Of a DNA stretch of 64,000 nt, positions 35,589-45,058 are shown in pieces. Every line of letters starts with the position of its first letter. Positions within the stretch are counted from its first letter, which is position 1. Location: NCBI RefSeq assembly GCF_009857745.1, contig NZ_WWEN01000003.1:62001-126000 (forward strand). Direction: 5' to 3'. Position numbers and translations under genes: made by a program. The stretch comes from Thalassovita mangrovi. GTDB lineage: Bacteria; Pseudomonadota; Alphaproteobacteria; Rhodobacterales; Rhodobacteraceae. A model generated the notes under the pieces. The model saw only the letters and a program-made list of their open reading frames with translations, made no database searches and was not told the origin of the DNA.

Positions 35589-36086
35589 GTGATCGAGGTC
35601 ACCTTCGATACCGGCTTTGCAGAAGTCAGGTTTTGGGCAAAAGGTGAGGGTATATCGGGCCACAGGAGCGGCCCAAAAACCTGGCCGAAACCCGTAACTC
35701 CCGGTCCTATCGACTGGTGTCATCTTGATGCCCTCGTGCTGAACTGCAGCGCTGGATCGGTCTTCGAAGTTGGCCTCGACTACACGGAAAAACATGGCTG
35801 GAAAGCATGGGAAGAAGGTGGCGAAGCCCTCATGTGCGCTCTGTTCGAACATGTCGATGGACACCAGGCTGCGATTGGCCTGCGCGACTATGAATGGGCT
35901 GAAGAGCACATGAACCTCACGGTTCAGGACGCCGCCAAGCTCCCTGCCAAAGCTTGGGCAAAATACAAAGCGAACTCGTCAGCGGAGCGTGAATTCGAAA
36001 TTTCGCTGGCACTCACAAACTCTCCGGCTGATGACATGGAGGCACTGTCTCCATGGCTTTACGTCGACAAGATACTCAAATTCTAA
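35589..36086 (+). CDS. orphan gene inserted between serC and serA, unknown function
   Basis: A 165-aa soluble protein from GTG 35589 (VIEVTFDTGFAEVRF). It includes AGSVFEVGLDYTEKHGWKAW and ends AEREFEISLALTNSPADDME followed by ALSPWLYVDKILKF. No membrane segment, signal peptide or motif is recognised. Its DNA is about 50-58% GC in the lines I counted, and it uses codons rare nearby (AGG, ATA, AAA), unlike serC and serA. It fits with a 5-nt gap on the left and 13 nt on the right, so it probably rides on serine-operon expression. A transferred gene is likely. Confidence 0.75.
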   Translation: MIEVTFDTGFAEVRFWAKGEGISGHRSGPKTWPKPVTPGPIDWCHLDALVLNCSAGSVFEVGLDYTEKHGWKAWEEGGEALMCALFEHVDGHQAAIGLRDYEWAEEHMNLTVQDAAKLPAKAWAKYKANSSAEREFEISLALTNSPADDMEALSPWLYVDKILKF

Positions 36087-36099
36087 AAGGACGTCCCAA

Positions 36100-37695
36100 A
36101 TGGCTCCCAAAGTACTCATCTCCGACAAGCTGTCCGACGCCGCCGTTCAGATCTTCAAGGATCGCGGCATCGACGTGGATTTCCTGCCCGACGTGGGCAA
36201 GGACAAGGACAAGCTGGCCGAAATCATCGGTCAGTATGACGGCCTGGCGATCCGGTCGGCCACCAAGGTGACCCCGACCATCCTGGAAAACGCCACCAAC
36301 CTGAAGGTGATCGGCCGCGCCGGCATCGGCACCGACAACATCGACAAGGAAGCGGCGTCGAAAAAAGGCGTGATCGTGATGAACACGCCCTTCGGCAACA
36401 TGATCACCACCGCCGAACACGCCATCGCGATGATGTTCGCCGCCGCCCGCCAGCTGCCCGAGGCCAGCGCCTCGACCCATGCCGGCAAGTGGGAAAAGTC
36501 GAAATTCATGGGGGTCGAGCTGACCCACAAGACGCTGGGCGTGATCGGTGCGGGCAATATCGGCGGCATCGTCTGCGACCGCGCCCGCGGCCTGAAGATG
36601 AAGGTCATCGCCTATGACCCCTTCCTGAGCCAGGAAAAGGCCGACATGATGCAGGTCGAAAAGGTCGAACTGGACGATCTGCTGGCACGCGCCGATTTCA
36701 TCACCCTGCACGTGCCGCTGACCGACGGCACCCGCAACATCCTGAGCCGCGAAAACCTGGCCAAGACCAAGAAGGGCGTGCGCATCATCAACTGTGCCCG
36801 CGGCGGCCTGGTCGACGAAGAAGCGCTGGCCGACCTGATCAAGTCGGGCCATGTGGCAGGCGCCGCCTTCGACGTGTTCTCGGAAGAGCCGGCGAAGGAA
36901 AACCCGCTGTTTGGCCTGCCCAACGTGGTCTGCACCCCGCACCTGGGCGCGGCGACCACCGAAGCGCAGGAAAACGTCGCCCTGCAGGTGGCCGAGCAGA
37001 TGTCGAACTACCTGCTGGACGGCGCCGTCGAGAACGCGCTGAACATGCCATCGATGACCGCCGAGGAAGCCAAGGTCATGGGCCCCTGGGTCGCTCTGGC
37101 CGGTCACCTGGGCAGCTTCATCGGTCAGCTGACCGAGGAACCGGTCAAGGCGATCAACATCCTCTATGACGGTGTGGTGTCCGAAATGAACCTGCCGGCG
37201 CTGAACTGCGCCGTGGTGGCGGGGATCATGAAGAAGGTGAACCCGGATGTGAACATGGTGTCGGCCCCGGTCGTCGCCAAGGAACGCGGCATCCAGATTT
37301 CGACCACCAACCAGGATAAATCGGGCGCCTTCGAAGGCTACATCAAGGTGACCGTGGTGACCCCGGAACGCGAACGCTCGATCGCGGGCACCGTGTTCAG
37401 CGACGGCAAGCCGCGCTTCATCCAGATCAAGGGCATCAACATCGACGCCGAAGTCGGCGGCAACATGCTCTACACCACCAACGAGGACGTGCCGGGCATC
37501 ATCGGTACCCTGGGCGGTGTCCTGGGCCAGAACGGCGTCAACATCGCCAACTTCACCCTGGGCCGCGCCGAAGCGGGCGGTGAAGCCATCGCGCTGCTTT
37601 ACGTCGACAACGTCCTGGAACAGAAGGTTCTCGACGATCTGGCCGCGACCGGCCTGTTCAAGCAGATCCGGCCGCTGTCCTTCGACGTGGCCTGA
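36100..37695 (+). CDS. serA: D-3-phosphoglycerate dehydrogenase
   Basis: A 531-aa long-form enzyme: substrate and Rossmann domains (GVIGAGNIGGIVCDRARGLK), catalytic Arg in NCARGGLVDEEAL, Glu in DVFSEEPAKENP and His in CTPHLGAATTEAQ. An intervening ASB domain and a C-terminal ACT domain follow (GGNMLYTTNEDVPGIIGTLG), giving scope for serine feedback. ATG 36100 follows AAAAGGACG. It catalyses the first step of serine synthesis and ends in a strong terminator. Confidence 0.97.
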   Translation: MAPKVLISDKLSDAAVQIFKDRGIDVDFLPDVGKDKDKLAEIIGQYDGLAIRSATKVTPTILENATNLKVIGRAGIGTDNIDKEAASKKGVIVMNTPFGNMITTAEHAIAMMFAAARQLPEASASTHAGKWEKSKFMGVELTHKTLGVIGAGNIGGIVCDRARGLKMKVIAYDPFLSQEKADMMQVEKVELDDLLARADFITLHVPLTDGTRNILSRENLAKTKKGVRIINCARGGLVDEEALADLIKSGHVAGAAFDVFSEEPAKENPLFGLPNVVCTPHLGAATTEAQENVALQVAEQMSNYLLDGAVENALNMPSMTAEEAKVMGPWVALAGHLGSFIGQLTEEPVKAINILYDGVVSEMNLPALNCAVVAGIMKKVNPDVNMVSAPVVAKERGIQISTTNQDKSGAFEGYIKVTVVTPERERSIAGTVFSDGKPRFIQIKGINIDAEVGGNMLYTTNEDVPGIIGTLGGVLGQNGVNIANFTLGRAEAGGEAIALLYVDNVLEQKVLDDLAATGLFKQIRPLSFDVA

Positions 37696-37718
37696 TCACC
37701 GCACAGATGAGATGAAAT

Positions 37719-37750
37719 GGCGCCGTCCCCGACCGGGGCGGCGCCTTTTC
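37719..37750 (+). terminator. Rho-independent terminator after serA
   Basis: GGCGCCG pairs with CGGCGCC, and an inner CCCC/GGGG extends the stem past a single bulged T. TTTTCTTT follows. Confidence 0.85.
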
Positions 37751-37758
37751 TTTGCCGG

Positions 37759-38130
37759 TCACGCCCGGGCGCGCGATTTCAGCACCACCGCCAGAAAGAT
37801 CAGCATCGAAATCAGCGTCAGGATCGATCCGACCTTGGCGAAGGTCTCGCCCTGATGGCGCAGCGCCATCACGATCCCCGGCACCATTGTCGTGACGCCG
37901 AAAAACGCGGCGCCCAGATGAAGTTTCGGCAAGATGCCCTCGGCCGCTGACGGCACCGTGTGATAGTAGAAGGCGAAAAGCGCCATCGTCACCCATCCCA
38001 CCAGGTTCAAATGCGCATGCGCCGGGGCCAAGGTATAGGTATGGGTTGCCGACATCTGGATGCCCCAGCCCATCCCGAGAACGACCGCCATAGCGGCCAA
38101 AACCATGAAATAAAAAGCTATTCCCTTCAT
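37759..38130 (-). CDS. small membrane protein resembling part of a heme-copper oxidase subunit I
   Basis: A 123-aa protein with four predicted helices. The segment PAHAHLNLVGWVTMALFAFY resembles the His-containing helix of cbb3/NorB-type subunit I (AHxHLxLVGW), followed by YYHTVP. Full oxidase subunits are about four times longer and have six heme/copper histidines, so this cannot be an oxidase on its own. It may be a stand-alone heme-binding membrane protein. ATG 38130 is preceded by GAGGGACGG. Confidence 0.7.
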   Translation of the reverse strand: MKGIAFYFMVLAAMAVVLGMGWGIQMSATHTYTLAPAHAHLNLVGWVTMALFAFYYHTVPSAAEGILPKLHLGAAFFGVTTMVPGIVMALRHQGETFAKVGSILTLISMLIFLAVVLKSRARA

Positions 38131-38455
38131 TATCCGTCCCTCGCTGTGATCAATACGCCCGGCGCTTACGGCCGGATCTTTATGTGGCTTTTCAGCCGTT
38201 TAAATCTTTTCGGCCTGGCCGCGCCTGATATCCGCGCCCGGGGGCCGTTTCGTTCAAAATGACGTCTTCAATGGCATCGCGCCCTGGCGCGAAATGGCGC
38301 CATCATGCCCGATGTTCGCATTTCGGCCAAGCTGCAGCGCAATACCGCCCCTTCAGCGCCCGCCCGGACGGGCGCATCTGCCGCGCGTTCCGCCCTTCCG
38401 GTCCGGTCCGATCCGCGATAGCGTCGCGCCGCAAAGCAAACCCCGAGGACGACGA
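38131..38455. other. 325-bp spacer between divergent genes, nothing further seen
   Basis: It should hold promoters for the oxidase-like gene and the phosphoesterase gene. I see short self-complementary GC runs (for example CGCGCCCTGGCGCG near 38278) but no convincing ORF, repeat copy or terminator. Confidence 0.5.
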
Positions 38456-39187
38456 ATGACCGATACCCCGATCTACGCGGTGGGCGATATCCACGGCTAT
38501 CTGGAGCAGCTGGACTGGGCCATCGACCTGATCGAAAGGGACGGCGGCAAGGAGGCGCGCATCGTCTTTCTGGGCGACCTGGTCGACCGTGGGCCGGACA
38601 GCCGCAAGGTGATCGACCGGCTGATGGCGGGGATCGAGGCGGGGCGCGACTGGACCGTGATGCGCGGCAATCACGACGAGGTGTTCAAGAATTTCCTCGA
38701 ATCCGGCATCGCGGATCATCCCCGCATCCGGCCCGGCGTCGACTGGTTCCATGAAAGGGTCGGCGGGCGGGCCACCCTGGCCTCCTACGGGGTGGAAGAC
38801 CTGGACCGACCGCTTGAAGAGCTGTGGAAGGACGCGCAGGAACGGGTGCCGCAGCGGCATCTGGATTTCCTGAAATCGCGCCCGTTCAGCAAGGAAATGG
38901 GGCAGTTTCTGTTCGTCCATGCCGGTATCCGCCCCGGGGTGGCGCTGGACCGGCAGGACCCGCAGGATATGATCTGGATCCGCAACGAATTCCTCGATTT
39001 CGAAGATCCGCACCCCTGGCTTGTGGTGCATGGCCACACCCACCGGCCCACCGCCGAACATCACGGCAACCGGGTCAATCTCGACAGCGGCGCGGGCTAT
39101 GGTCAGCCGATCACGGCCGCCGTGTTCGAAGACGGCCGGGTCTGGACGCTTACACCGCTGGGCCGCGAGGAACTGCAGCCTAAGTAG
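38456..39187 (+). CDS. metallophosphoesterase (PPP-type serine/threonine phosphatase-like)
   Basis: A 243-aa calcineurin-like phosphoesterase with all metal motifs: AVGDIHGYLEQ, FLGDLVDRGPDS, MRGNHDEVF, FVHAGIRPG and VVHGHTHRP. Diadenosine-tetraphosphatase and protein-phosphatase activities are both known in this family. ATG 38456 fits the N-terminal strand; a 54-residue in-frame extension is rejected. It is a single gene. Confidence 0.9.
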   Translation: MTDTPIYAVGDIHGYLEQLDWAIDLIERDGGKEARIVFLGDLVDRGPDSRKVIDRLMAGIEAGRDWTVMRGNHDEVFKNFLESGIADHPRIRPGVDWFHERVGGRATLASYGVEDLDRPLEELWKDAQERVPQRHLDFLKSRPFSKEMGQFLFVHAGIRPGVALDRQDPQDMIWIRNEFLDFEDPHPWLVVHGHTHRPTAEHHGNRVNLDSGAGYGQPITAAVFEDGRVWTLTPLGREELQPK

Positions 39188-39280
39188 AACTACCGAAAGC
39201 GGCTTCTGACGGAACGTTCCCGCTGTTATTGCGCCGCCGATCCGCTAGGTTTGCCGCAACCTTTGCAAGGGAGAGGACTC

Positions 39281-40456
39281 ATGACCGATATCGTAATCCT
39301 GGACGGTGTGCGCACCGCAATCGGCACTTTCGGCGGATCGCTGGCCGGGGTGCCCCCGACCCAGTTGGCCGCCATCGCCACCAAGGAAGCCCTAGCGCGT
39401 TCTAACGTGGACGCGGCGCAGATCGGCCACGTGGTGTTCGGCCACGTGATCAACACCGAACCGCGCGACATGTATGTCAGCCGCGTCGCGGCGATCGAGG
39501 CGGGCATTCCCGACAGCACCCCGGCGATGAACGTCAACCGGCTGTGCGGCTCGGGCGCGCAGGCCATCGTTTCGGCCACCCAGAGCCTGATGCTGGGCGA
39601 TGCCGATTTCGCCGTCGCCGGCGGCGCCGAATGCATGAGCCGTTCGCCCTATATCGTTCCGGCGCAACGCTGGGGCCAGAAGATGGGCGACATCCAGACC
39701 ATCGACATGATGCTGGGAACGCTGAACTGCCCGTTCGGGTCCGGCCATATGGGCGTGACGGCGGAAAACGTCGCCTGCGAACATGGCATCAGCCGCGAAG
39801 ACATGGACGCCTTCGCGATGACCAGCCAGGAACGCGCGGCGGCGGCTATCGAAGCGGGGTATTTCAAGTCGCAGATCGTGCCGGTCGAGGTGAAGGTCAA
39901 GCGCGACACGGTGATGTTCGACACCGACGAACACCCCAAGCGTTCGACTCTGGAAGGGTTGGCGGGCCTGCGCCCGGCCTTCAAGAAGGACGGGTCGGTC
40001 ACGGCGGGCAACGCCTCGGGCATCAATGACGGCGCCGCGGCGCTGGTGTTGGCCCGGGCCGATGCAGCCGAAAAGGCCGGGCTGAAGCCCAAGGCGCGGG
40101 TCATCGGCTATGCCCATGCCGGCGTGCGCCCCGAGGTGATGGGCATCGGCCCGATCCCGGCGGTCGAAAAGCTGCTGGAAAAAACCGGGCTGAAAGCCAG
40201 CGATTTCGACGTGATCGAATCGAACGAAGCCTTCGCCGCCCAGGCCATCGCGGTGAACCGGGCGCTGGATCTGGACCCGGCCAAGGTGAACCCCAACGGC
40301 GGCGCCATCGCGCTTGGCCACCCGGTCGGGGCGACCGGCGCTCTGGTCACCGTGAAGGCGCTTTATGAGCTGGAGCGGACCGGCGGGTCCAAGGCGCTGA
40401 TCACCATGTGCATCGGCGGCGGTCAGGGCATCGCGCTGGCCATCGAGCGTCTGTGA
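39281..40456 (+). CDS. acetyl-CoA acyltransferase / beta-ketothiolase
   Basis: A 391-aa thiolase. The nucleophilic Cys is in NRLCGSGAQAI, the His in ALGHPVGATGA, and the second Cys in CIGGGQGIALAIERL. It could serve acetoacetyl-CoA formation (PhaA/BktB type) or beta-oxidation; no phaB or fad partner is adjacent to decide. ATG 39281 follows AAGGGAGAGG. Confidence 0.93.
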   Translation: MTDIVILDGVRTAIGTFGGSLAGVPPTQLAAIATKEALARSNVDAAQIGHVVFGHVINTEPRDMYVSRVAAIEAGIPDSTPAMNVNRLCGSGAQAIVSATQSLMLGDADFAVAGGAECMSRSPYIVPAQRWGQKMGDIQTIDMMLGTLNCPFGSGHMGVTAENVACEHGISREDMDAFAMTSQERAAAAIEAGYFKSQIVPVEVKVKRDTVMFDTDEHPKRSTLEGLAGLRPAFKKDGSVTAGNASGINDGAAALVLARADAAEKAGLKPKARVIGYAHAGVRPEVMGIGPIPAVEKLLEKTGLKASDFDVIESNEAFAAQAIAVNRALDLDPAKVNPNGGAIALGHPVGATGALVTVKALYELERTGGSKALITMCIGGGQGIALAIERL

Positions 40457-40464
40457 ACCAGAAA

Positions 40465-40486
40465 GCCGGGGCGATATCGCCCCGGC
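40465..40486. terminator. perfect 22-nt palindrome between convergent genes
   Basis: GCCGGGGCGAT and its exact complement sit between the thiolase stop and the UspA stop. On the minus strand a short TTTCTGG follows. It is probably a shared terminator. Confidence 0.6.
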
Positions 40487-40522
40487 CTGAAATCTTGTAG
40501 GGCGGGTGCCGCGGCGCCCGCC

Positions 40523-41371
40523 TTATTTCATCAGCACCACTGGCACCTTGCAGGTGCGGATCATCTGTTCCGTCGTCGACCCGATGATCAGGCTGCGGAT
40601 GCGGGAATGGCCATAGGCCCCCATCACCAGCAGATCATAGCCTTCACCATCGACGAGATCGCCAAGCGCCGTTTCCGGCTGGCCTTCGATCACCTTGACC
40701 TCGGCCTGATGCCCGCCTGCGGCCAGCGTCGCCTTGGCGTCGTCCAGCCCGCGCTTGATCGCATCGCTGGGCTTGCCCACCGTCACCACGGTGCAGGCCA
40801 GCCCGGCGAACAGCGGATCGCGCGCCACGTAATCCACCGCCTTCATCGCGCTGACCCCGCCGTCGAAGGCGATCAGCACTTTTTCGATCGGCTTGAACGC
40901 CCGGTTGGCGACAAACACCGGCGTCTTCGCCGCCCGCACGATCCGTTCCAGGTTCGACCCCAGATGCATCTTAGCGAAATCCGCCGCCTCGCCGCGCTTG
41001 CCGATCACGATCAGGTCGGCATCGGCTTCCTGGCTGGTCACCGTTTCCACGATGTCGCCGTTGCGCAGATGCGGGGTGACGGCGGCCACGCCATCGCCCT
41101 CGATCAGCGCCTTGGCGTCGTCCAGGATCGCCCGCCCCTGCGCCTGCGCCAGCTTGGCGCGCTGCGCGTCAAGCTCGGCCAGGTCGGCCATGATCTTGCT
41201 CCGCGCGCCGAGGCGCAGGTTGCCGCTCAGGTCGCCATTGGTCCCTTCGCGCCGTCCCAGCACGTGAAACAGATCGACCGAGGCGCCGATCCGGCCCGCG
41301 ATCCATCCGACATGGTGGCAGACGCTTTCGGAATAATCCGACCCGTCCACCAATGCGATGATCTTGCTCAT
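40523..41371 (-). CDS. tandem universal stress protein (two Usp domains)
   Basis: A 282-aa protein with two Usp domains. The first begins MSKIIALVDGSDYSESVCHH and contains ADLIVIGKRGE; the second contains KVLIAFDGGVSAMKAVDY and ends LLVMGAYGHSRIRSLIIGST. The second has the ATP-binding G-x2-G-x9-G(S/T) pattern. It starts 11 nt after the SulP-STAS gene stop, so the two are cotranscribed and the Usp probably modulates the transporter. Confidence 0.92.
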   Translation of the reverse strand: MSKIIALVDGSDYSESVCHHVGWIAGRIGASVDLFHVLGRREGTNGDLSGNLRLGARSKIMADLAELDAQRAKLAQAQGRAILDDAKALIEGDGVAAVTPHLRNGDIVETVTSQEADADLIVIGKRGEAADFAKMHLGSNLERIVRAAKTPVFVANRAFKPIEKVLIAFDGGVSAMKAVDYVARDPLFAGLACTVVTVGKPSDAIKRGLDDAKATLAAGGHQAEVKVIEGQPETALGDLVDGEGYDLLVMGAYGHSRIRSLIIGSTTEQMIRTCKVPVVLMK

Positions 41372-41382
41372 ATCCGCCCCCC

Positions 41383-42867
41383 TCAATGCGCCAGCAGCTT
41401 GTCAGCCGCGCCGGGCTTGTCATGCTCGCCCAGCTTGTCGACGATGGTGCGCGACGCTTCGTTCATGCCCTTGATTTCCACCTCGGCGCCGTCACGGCGG
41501 AACTTGAGCACAGCCATGTCCAGCGCCGCAACCGAAGAAATGTCCCAGATATGGGCGCGGCTGACATCGATCACGACCTTTTCCAGCGCCTCGCGGAAAT
41601 CGAAGGCCTTCATGAAATCGTCGGACGAGGCGAAGAACAGCTGCCCCTCGACGATATAGGTGCGCTGGCGCCCGTCCTCGGACAGTTCCGAACGCACCGC
41701 GAACAGCTGCGCGATCTTCCAGGCGAAGAAGATGCCCGACAGCAGCACGCCGACCAGCACACCGATCGCCAGGTTATGGGTGAACACCACGAAGACCACC
41801 GTCGCCACCATCACGATGGAAGACGAGGCGGGATGTTCGCGCAGCGAGGTGATCGACGACCAGCTGAAGGTGCCCACCGACACCATGATCATGATCGCCA
41901 CCAAGGCCGCCATCGGGATGCGCGCCACCAGATCGCCCAGGAACACCACCAGGATCAACAACACAGCGCCCGCGATGAAGGTCGACAACCGCCCGCGCCC
42001 GCCCGATTTCACGTTGATCATCGACTGGCCGATCATCGCGCAACCGGCCATGCCGCCAATGAAGCCGGTGCAGAAATTCGCCACGCCCTGGCCGATACAT
42101 TCCTGGTTCTTGCTGGAATTGGTGTCGGTCAGTTCGTCCACCAGGTTCTGGGTCATCAGGCTTTCCAGCAGGCCCACCGCCGCGACCGCCGCCGAATAGG
42201 GCAGGATGATCATCAGCGTTTCCATGTTCAGCGGAATGTCGGGCAGCAGGAAGATGGGCAAGGTGTCGGGCAATTCGCCCATGTCCCCCACCGTGCGCAG
42301 GTCGAGGCCGAGGCTGAGCGATACGATGGTCAGGATGACGATGCAGACCAGCGGCGACGGGATCGCCTTGGTCAGCAGCGGGAAGGTATAGATGATGACC
42401 AGACCTGCCGCGACCATCACGTAAGTCAGCGGCGGCACGTCGATCAGTTCCGGCAGCTGCGCCATGAAGATCAGGATCGCCAGCGCATTGACGAAGCCCG
42501 TCATCACCGACCGCGACACGAAGCGCATCACGTAACCCAGCCGCAACAGCCCGGCCCCCACCTGCAGCACGCCTGCGAGGATCGTCGCGGCCAGCAGGTA
42601 TTGCAGCCCGTGATCCTTCACCAGCGTCACCATCAGAACGGCGGTCGCGGCGGTGGCCGCCGAAATCATCCCCGGACGGCCGCCGACGAAGGCGGTGATC
42701 ACGGCGATCGAGAACGACGCGTAAAGCCCTACTTTCGGGTCGACGCCTGCGATGATCGAAAAGGCAATCGCTTCGGGGATCAGCGCCAGGGCCACAACCA
42801 GCCCCGACAGCAGGTCGGCGCGGATATTGCCGAACCATTCATGCTTGTAGGAAGAAAGGGACATCAT
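41383..42867 (-). CDS. SulP-family anion transporter with STAS domain
   Basis: A 494-aa protein: membrane core with [40 protein letters not shown] and [20 protein letters not shown], then a cytoplasmic STAS domain from about residue 385 ([20 protein letters not shown]). It may be a bicarbonate or sulfate importer. ATG 42867 is taken; TTG 42873 is equally spaced from GGAGG. A second SulP protein without STAS is at 20560. Confidence 0.92.
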   Translation of the reverse strand: MMSLSSYKHEWFGNIRADLLSGLVVALALIPEAIAFSIIAGVDPKVGLYASFSIAVITAFVGGRPGMISAATAATAVLMVTLVKDHGLQYLLAATILAGVLQVGAGLLRLGYVMRFVSRSVMTGFVNALAILIFMAQLPELIDVPPLTYVMVAAGLVIIYTFPLLTKAIPSPLVCIVILTIVSLSLGLDLRTVGDMGELPDTLPIFLLPDIPLNMETLMIILPYSAAVAAVGLLESLMTQNLVDELTDTNSSKNQECIGQGVANFCTGFIGGMAGCAMIGQSMINVKSGGRGRLSTFIAGAVLLILVVFLGDLVARIPMAALVAIMIMVSVGTFSWSSITSLREHPASSSIVMVATVVFVVFTHNLAIGVLVGVLLSGIFFAWKIAQLFAVRSELSEDGRQRTYIVEGQLFFASSDDFMKAFDFREALEKVVIDVSRAHIWDISSVAALDMAVLKFRRDGAEVEIKGMNEASRTIVDKLGEHDKPGAADKLLAH

Positions 42868-43187
42868 CGGCAATCTGGCCTCCGTTCCCGGCCGCCCATG
42901 ACGGGGACCGGCTGTTCAGTTTCTCGCGAATTGGGCTAATCGGGGCCGTTTCCGGCCCCTTCCCGCACTTGCCCGCGCTTATATCCCGCCGCCGTCAGAT
43001 CGCAACCCGCAGGCCGATTTCGGGGACCATAAAGGGCCAATCGAGACAATTTGAGCCGTCCCGACCCCGTTTCGTGCTATTCTCTACGCAGGCCGGTGTC
43101 ATTTTCGACCACGCCTTCCTGACCCGAAGACGCGGCCCAAGAGCATTTTCCACCCGCCGGCCTGCCTTGGACAAGGGAGGACTGACT
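42868..43187. other. divergent spacer of about 320 bp, nothing further seen
   Basis: It lies between the SulP-STAS operon and the DUF2189 gene and should hold both promoters. I see no ORF with coding character, no repeat-family copy and no clear palindrome. A good AGGGAGG site closes its right end. Confidence 0.5.
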
Positions 43188-44051
43188 ATGGTCAAGACAA
43201 TCGGAAACCCGCTCAGCTGGGGCGCCGCGGCGCTCACGGACGCGGGGCATGCCATCGAAACGGCGGCCGAAAACATCGGCAGTCACCACCAGGCGATACC
43301 GGAGATCCGGCCGCTCACCCTGGCCGATATCCGCATGGCGCTGCGCAAGGGGATCGACGACTTCGCCCATTTCCGCAGCGACGTGATGGTGATGGCGCTG
43401 CTCTATCCCGCCATCGGCATCCTGCTGGCCTTCGCGGCGTTTCACCGCGACATGCTGCACCTGTTCTTCCCGATGGCGGCAGGGTTCGCGCTGATCGGGC
43501 CGTTCGTCGCCACAGGGCTATATGAGCTCAGCCGCCGCCGCGAAGCGGGCGAACCCGCCAGCTGGGCGCAGGCGCTCGCCGTGTTCCGCCCGGCGGTGGC
43601 CGGACCGGTGCTGGCGCTCGGGCTCTACCTCGCCGTGCTCTACGCGATCTGGCTCTACGCGGCGGCCTGGATTTATGAAATCACCATGGGCCCCGACCTG
43701 CCCGACACCCTGCGCGGCTTCGCCACCGAGGTGACGACAACCTCCGAAGGCTACGCGATGATCATCCTCGGGCTGGCGGTGGGCCTCGTCTTCGCGCTCC
43801 TGGTGCTGGTCAGCAGCCTGATCTCGTTTCCGATGCTGATCGACCGCCGCGTCGGGTTGCCCGTCGCCGTGGCGGCCTCGTTCCGGCTCGCGCGGCAAAG
43901 CCCGCGCGCGGTCTGCTTCTGGGGACTCACCGTCGCGGCGATCCTTATCGTCGCCTCGATCCCGGCCTTCCTGGGGCTGATCCTGGCGCTGCCGATCCTC
44001 GGCCACGCCACCTGGCACCTCTACCGCGCCGCGGTCCGGTTCCCGGACTGA
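43188..44051 (+). CDS. DUF2189-type polytopic membrane protein
   Basis: A 287-aa membrane protein. An N-terminal cytoplasmic arm of about 50 residues has IPEIRPLTLADIRMALRKGI, a DUF2189 hallmark, and roughly six transmembrane helices follow (GFALIGPFVATGLYELSRRR, LVFALLVLVSSLISFPMLID). Such proteins are sometimes annotated near cytochrome oxidase subunits, but no function is established. ATG 43188 follows AGGGAGG. Confidence 0.85.
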   Translation: MVKTIGNPLSWGAAALTDAGHAIETAAENIGSHHQAIPEIRPLTLADIRMALRKGIDDFAHFRSDVMVMALLYPAIGILLAFAAFHRDMLHLFFPMAAGFALIGPFVATGLYELSRRREAGEPASWAQALAVFRPAVAGPVLALGLYLAVLYAIWLYAAAWIYEITMGPDLPDTLRGFATEVTTTSEGYAMIILGLAVGLVFALLVLVSSLISFPMLIDRRVGLPVAVAASFRLARQSPRAVCFWGLTVAAILIVASIPAFLGLILALPILGHATWHLYRAAVRFPD

Positions 44052-44062
44052 CCCGCAGCCGG

Positions 44063-44130
44063 TTTCTTCTTGGCCAAAATACTCCGGGGTGAATGCGCGG
44101 CTCCGCCGCGCAGAGGGGCAGCGCCCCTCC
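44063..44130. repeat. copy of the dispersed intergenic repeat
   Basis: TTCTTCTTGGCCAAAATACT then CCGGGGTGAATG, a variable hairpin TGCGCGGC/GCCGCGCA (44094-44101 and 44105-44112), and GGGGCAGCGCCCC. It lies between the DUF2189 and map stops. Confidence 0.8.
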
Positions 44131-44143
44131 GCCCCGGCAGCTA

Positions 44144-44959
44144 TCAGACCGAATAGGTCGGGTGGAACGTGCCCGCCGGCGACAGGGTAAAGATGTCGAA
44201 CCCGTCCGCCGTCACGCCGATCGAATGCTCGAACTGCGCGCTCAGCGACTTGTCGCGGGTCACCGCGGTCCAGTCGTCGGCCAGAACCTTGGTTTCCGGG
44301 CGGCCCAGGTTGACCATCGGTTCGATGGTGAAGAACATGCCTTCTTCCAGCACCGGCCCGGTGCCGGGGCGGCCGTAATGCAACACGTTGGGGGGCGCGT
44401 GGAACACCCGGCCCAGCCCGTGACCGCAGAAATCGCGCACCACACTCATCCGGTGGGCTTCGACATAGGACTGGATCGCGTGGCCGATATCGCCGAAGGT
44501 GTTGCCGGGCTTGACCATCTCGATCCCCTTGAACAGGGAATCATGGGTCACCTGGATCAGCCGCTCGGCCTTGCGGCTCAGCTTGCCGGCCACATACATC
44601 CGGCTGGTATCGCCGTACCAGCCATCGACAATCACGGTAACGTCGATATTCAGGATATCGCCATCCTTCAGCTTCTTGTCGCCGGGGATGCCGTGGCAGA
44701 CCACGTGGTTGAGGCTGATGCAGCTGGCGTGCTTGTAGCCCTTGTAACCGATGGTGGCCGATTTCGCCCCGGCCGCGTTCACCTTGTCTTCGATGATCCG
44801 GTCAAGTTCCTCGGTGGTCTGGCCGGGGAACACATGTTCCGCGATCTCGTCGAGGATCTGCGCCGCCAGATGCCCGGCCTTGTGCATGCCCGCGAAATCG
44901 CCCGCTTCGTGGATGCGGATGCCATCGCGCGTGATACGTCCCTGATGCGTGTCGTTCAC
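44144..44959 (-). CDS. map: type I methionine aminopeptidase
   Basis: A 271-aa enzyme from GTG 44959 (274 aa from GTG 44968). The five metal ligands are seen in VDGWYGDTSRMY, FCGHGLGRVFH, FFTIEPM and AQFEHSIGVT, with LNHVVCHG holding the substrate His. It removes N-terminal Met from nascent proteins. I prefer 44959 because AAGGTG is well spaced from it, whereas the same SD overlaps the upstream GTG. Confidence 0.95.
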   Translation of the reverse strand: MNDTHQGRITRDGIRIHEAGDFAGMHKAGHLAAQILDEIAEHVFPGQTTEELDRIIEDKVNAAGAKSATIGYKGYKHASCISLNHVVCHGIPGDKKLKDGDILNIDVTVIVDGWYGDTSRMYVAGKLSRKAERLIQVTHDSLFKGIEMVKPGNTFGDIGHAIQSYVEAHRMSVVRDFCGHGLGRVFHAPPNVLHYGRPGTGPVLEEGMFFTIEPMVNLGRPETKVLADDWTAVTRDKSLSAQFEHSIGVTADGFDIFTLSPAGTFHPTYSV

Positions 44960-45058
44960 CGGGTTCACCTTTTCATCGAAATTTCTACAGTGGCTCCCTA
45001 CTTAGGACAGATGGCGGCCAAGGGCCAGCCCCCGTCAAAGCGGCAAGCTGCACGCCGC

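Noticed and set aside
42969-43187. 73-residue extension of the DUF2189 protein
   Set aside because: Low coding quality and a strong AGGGAGG before ATG 43188.
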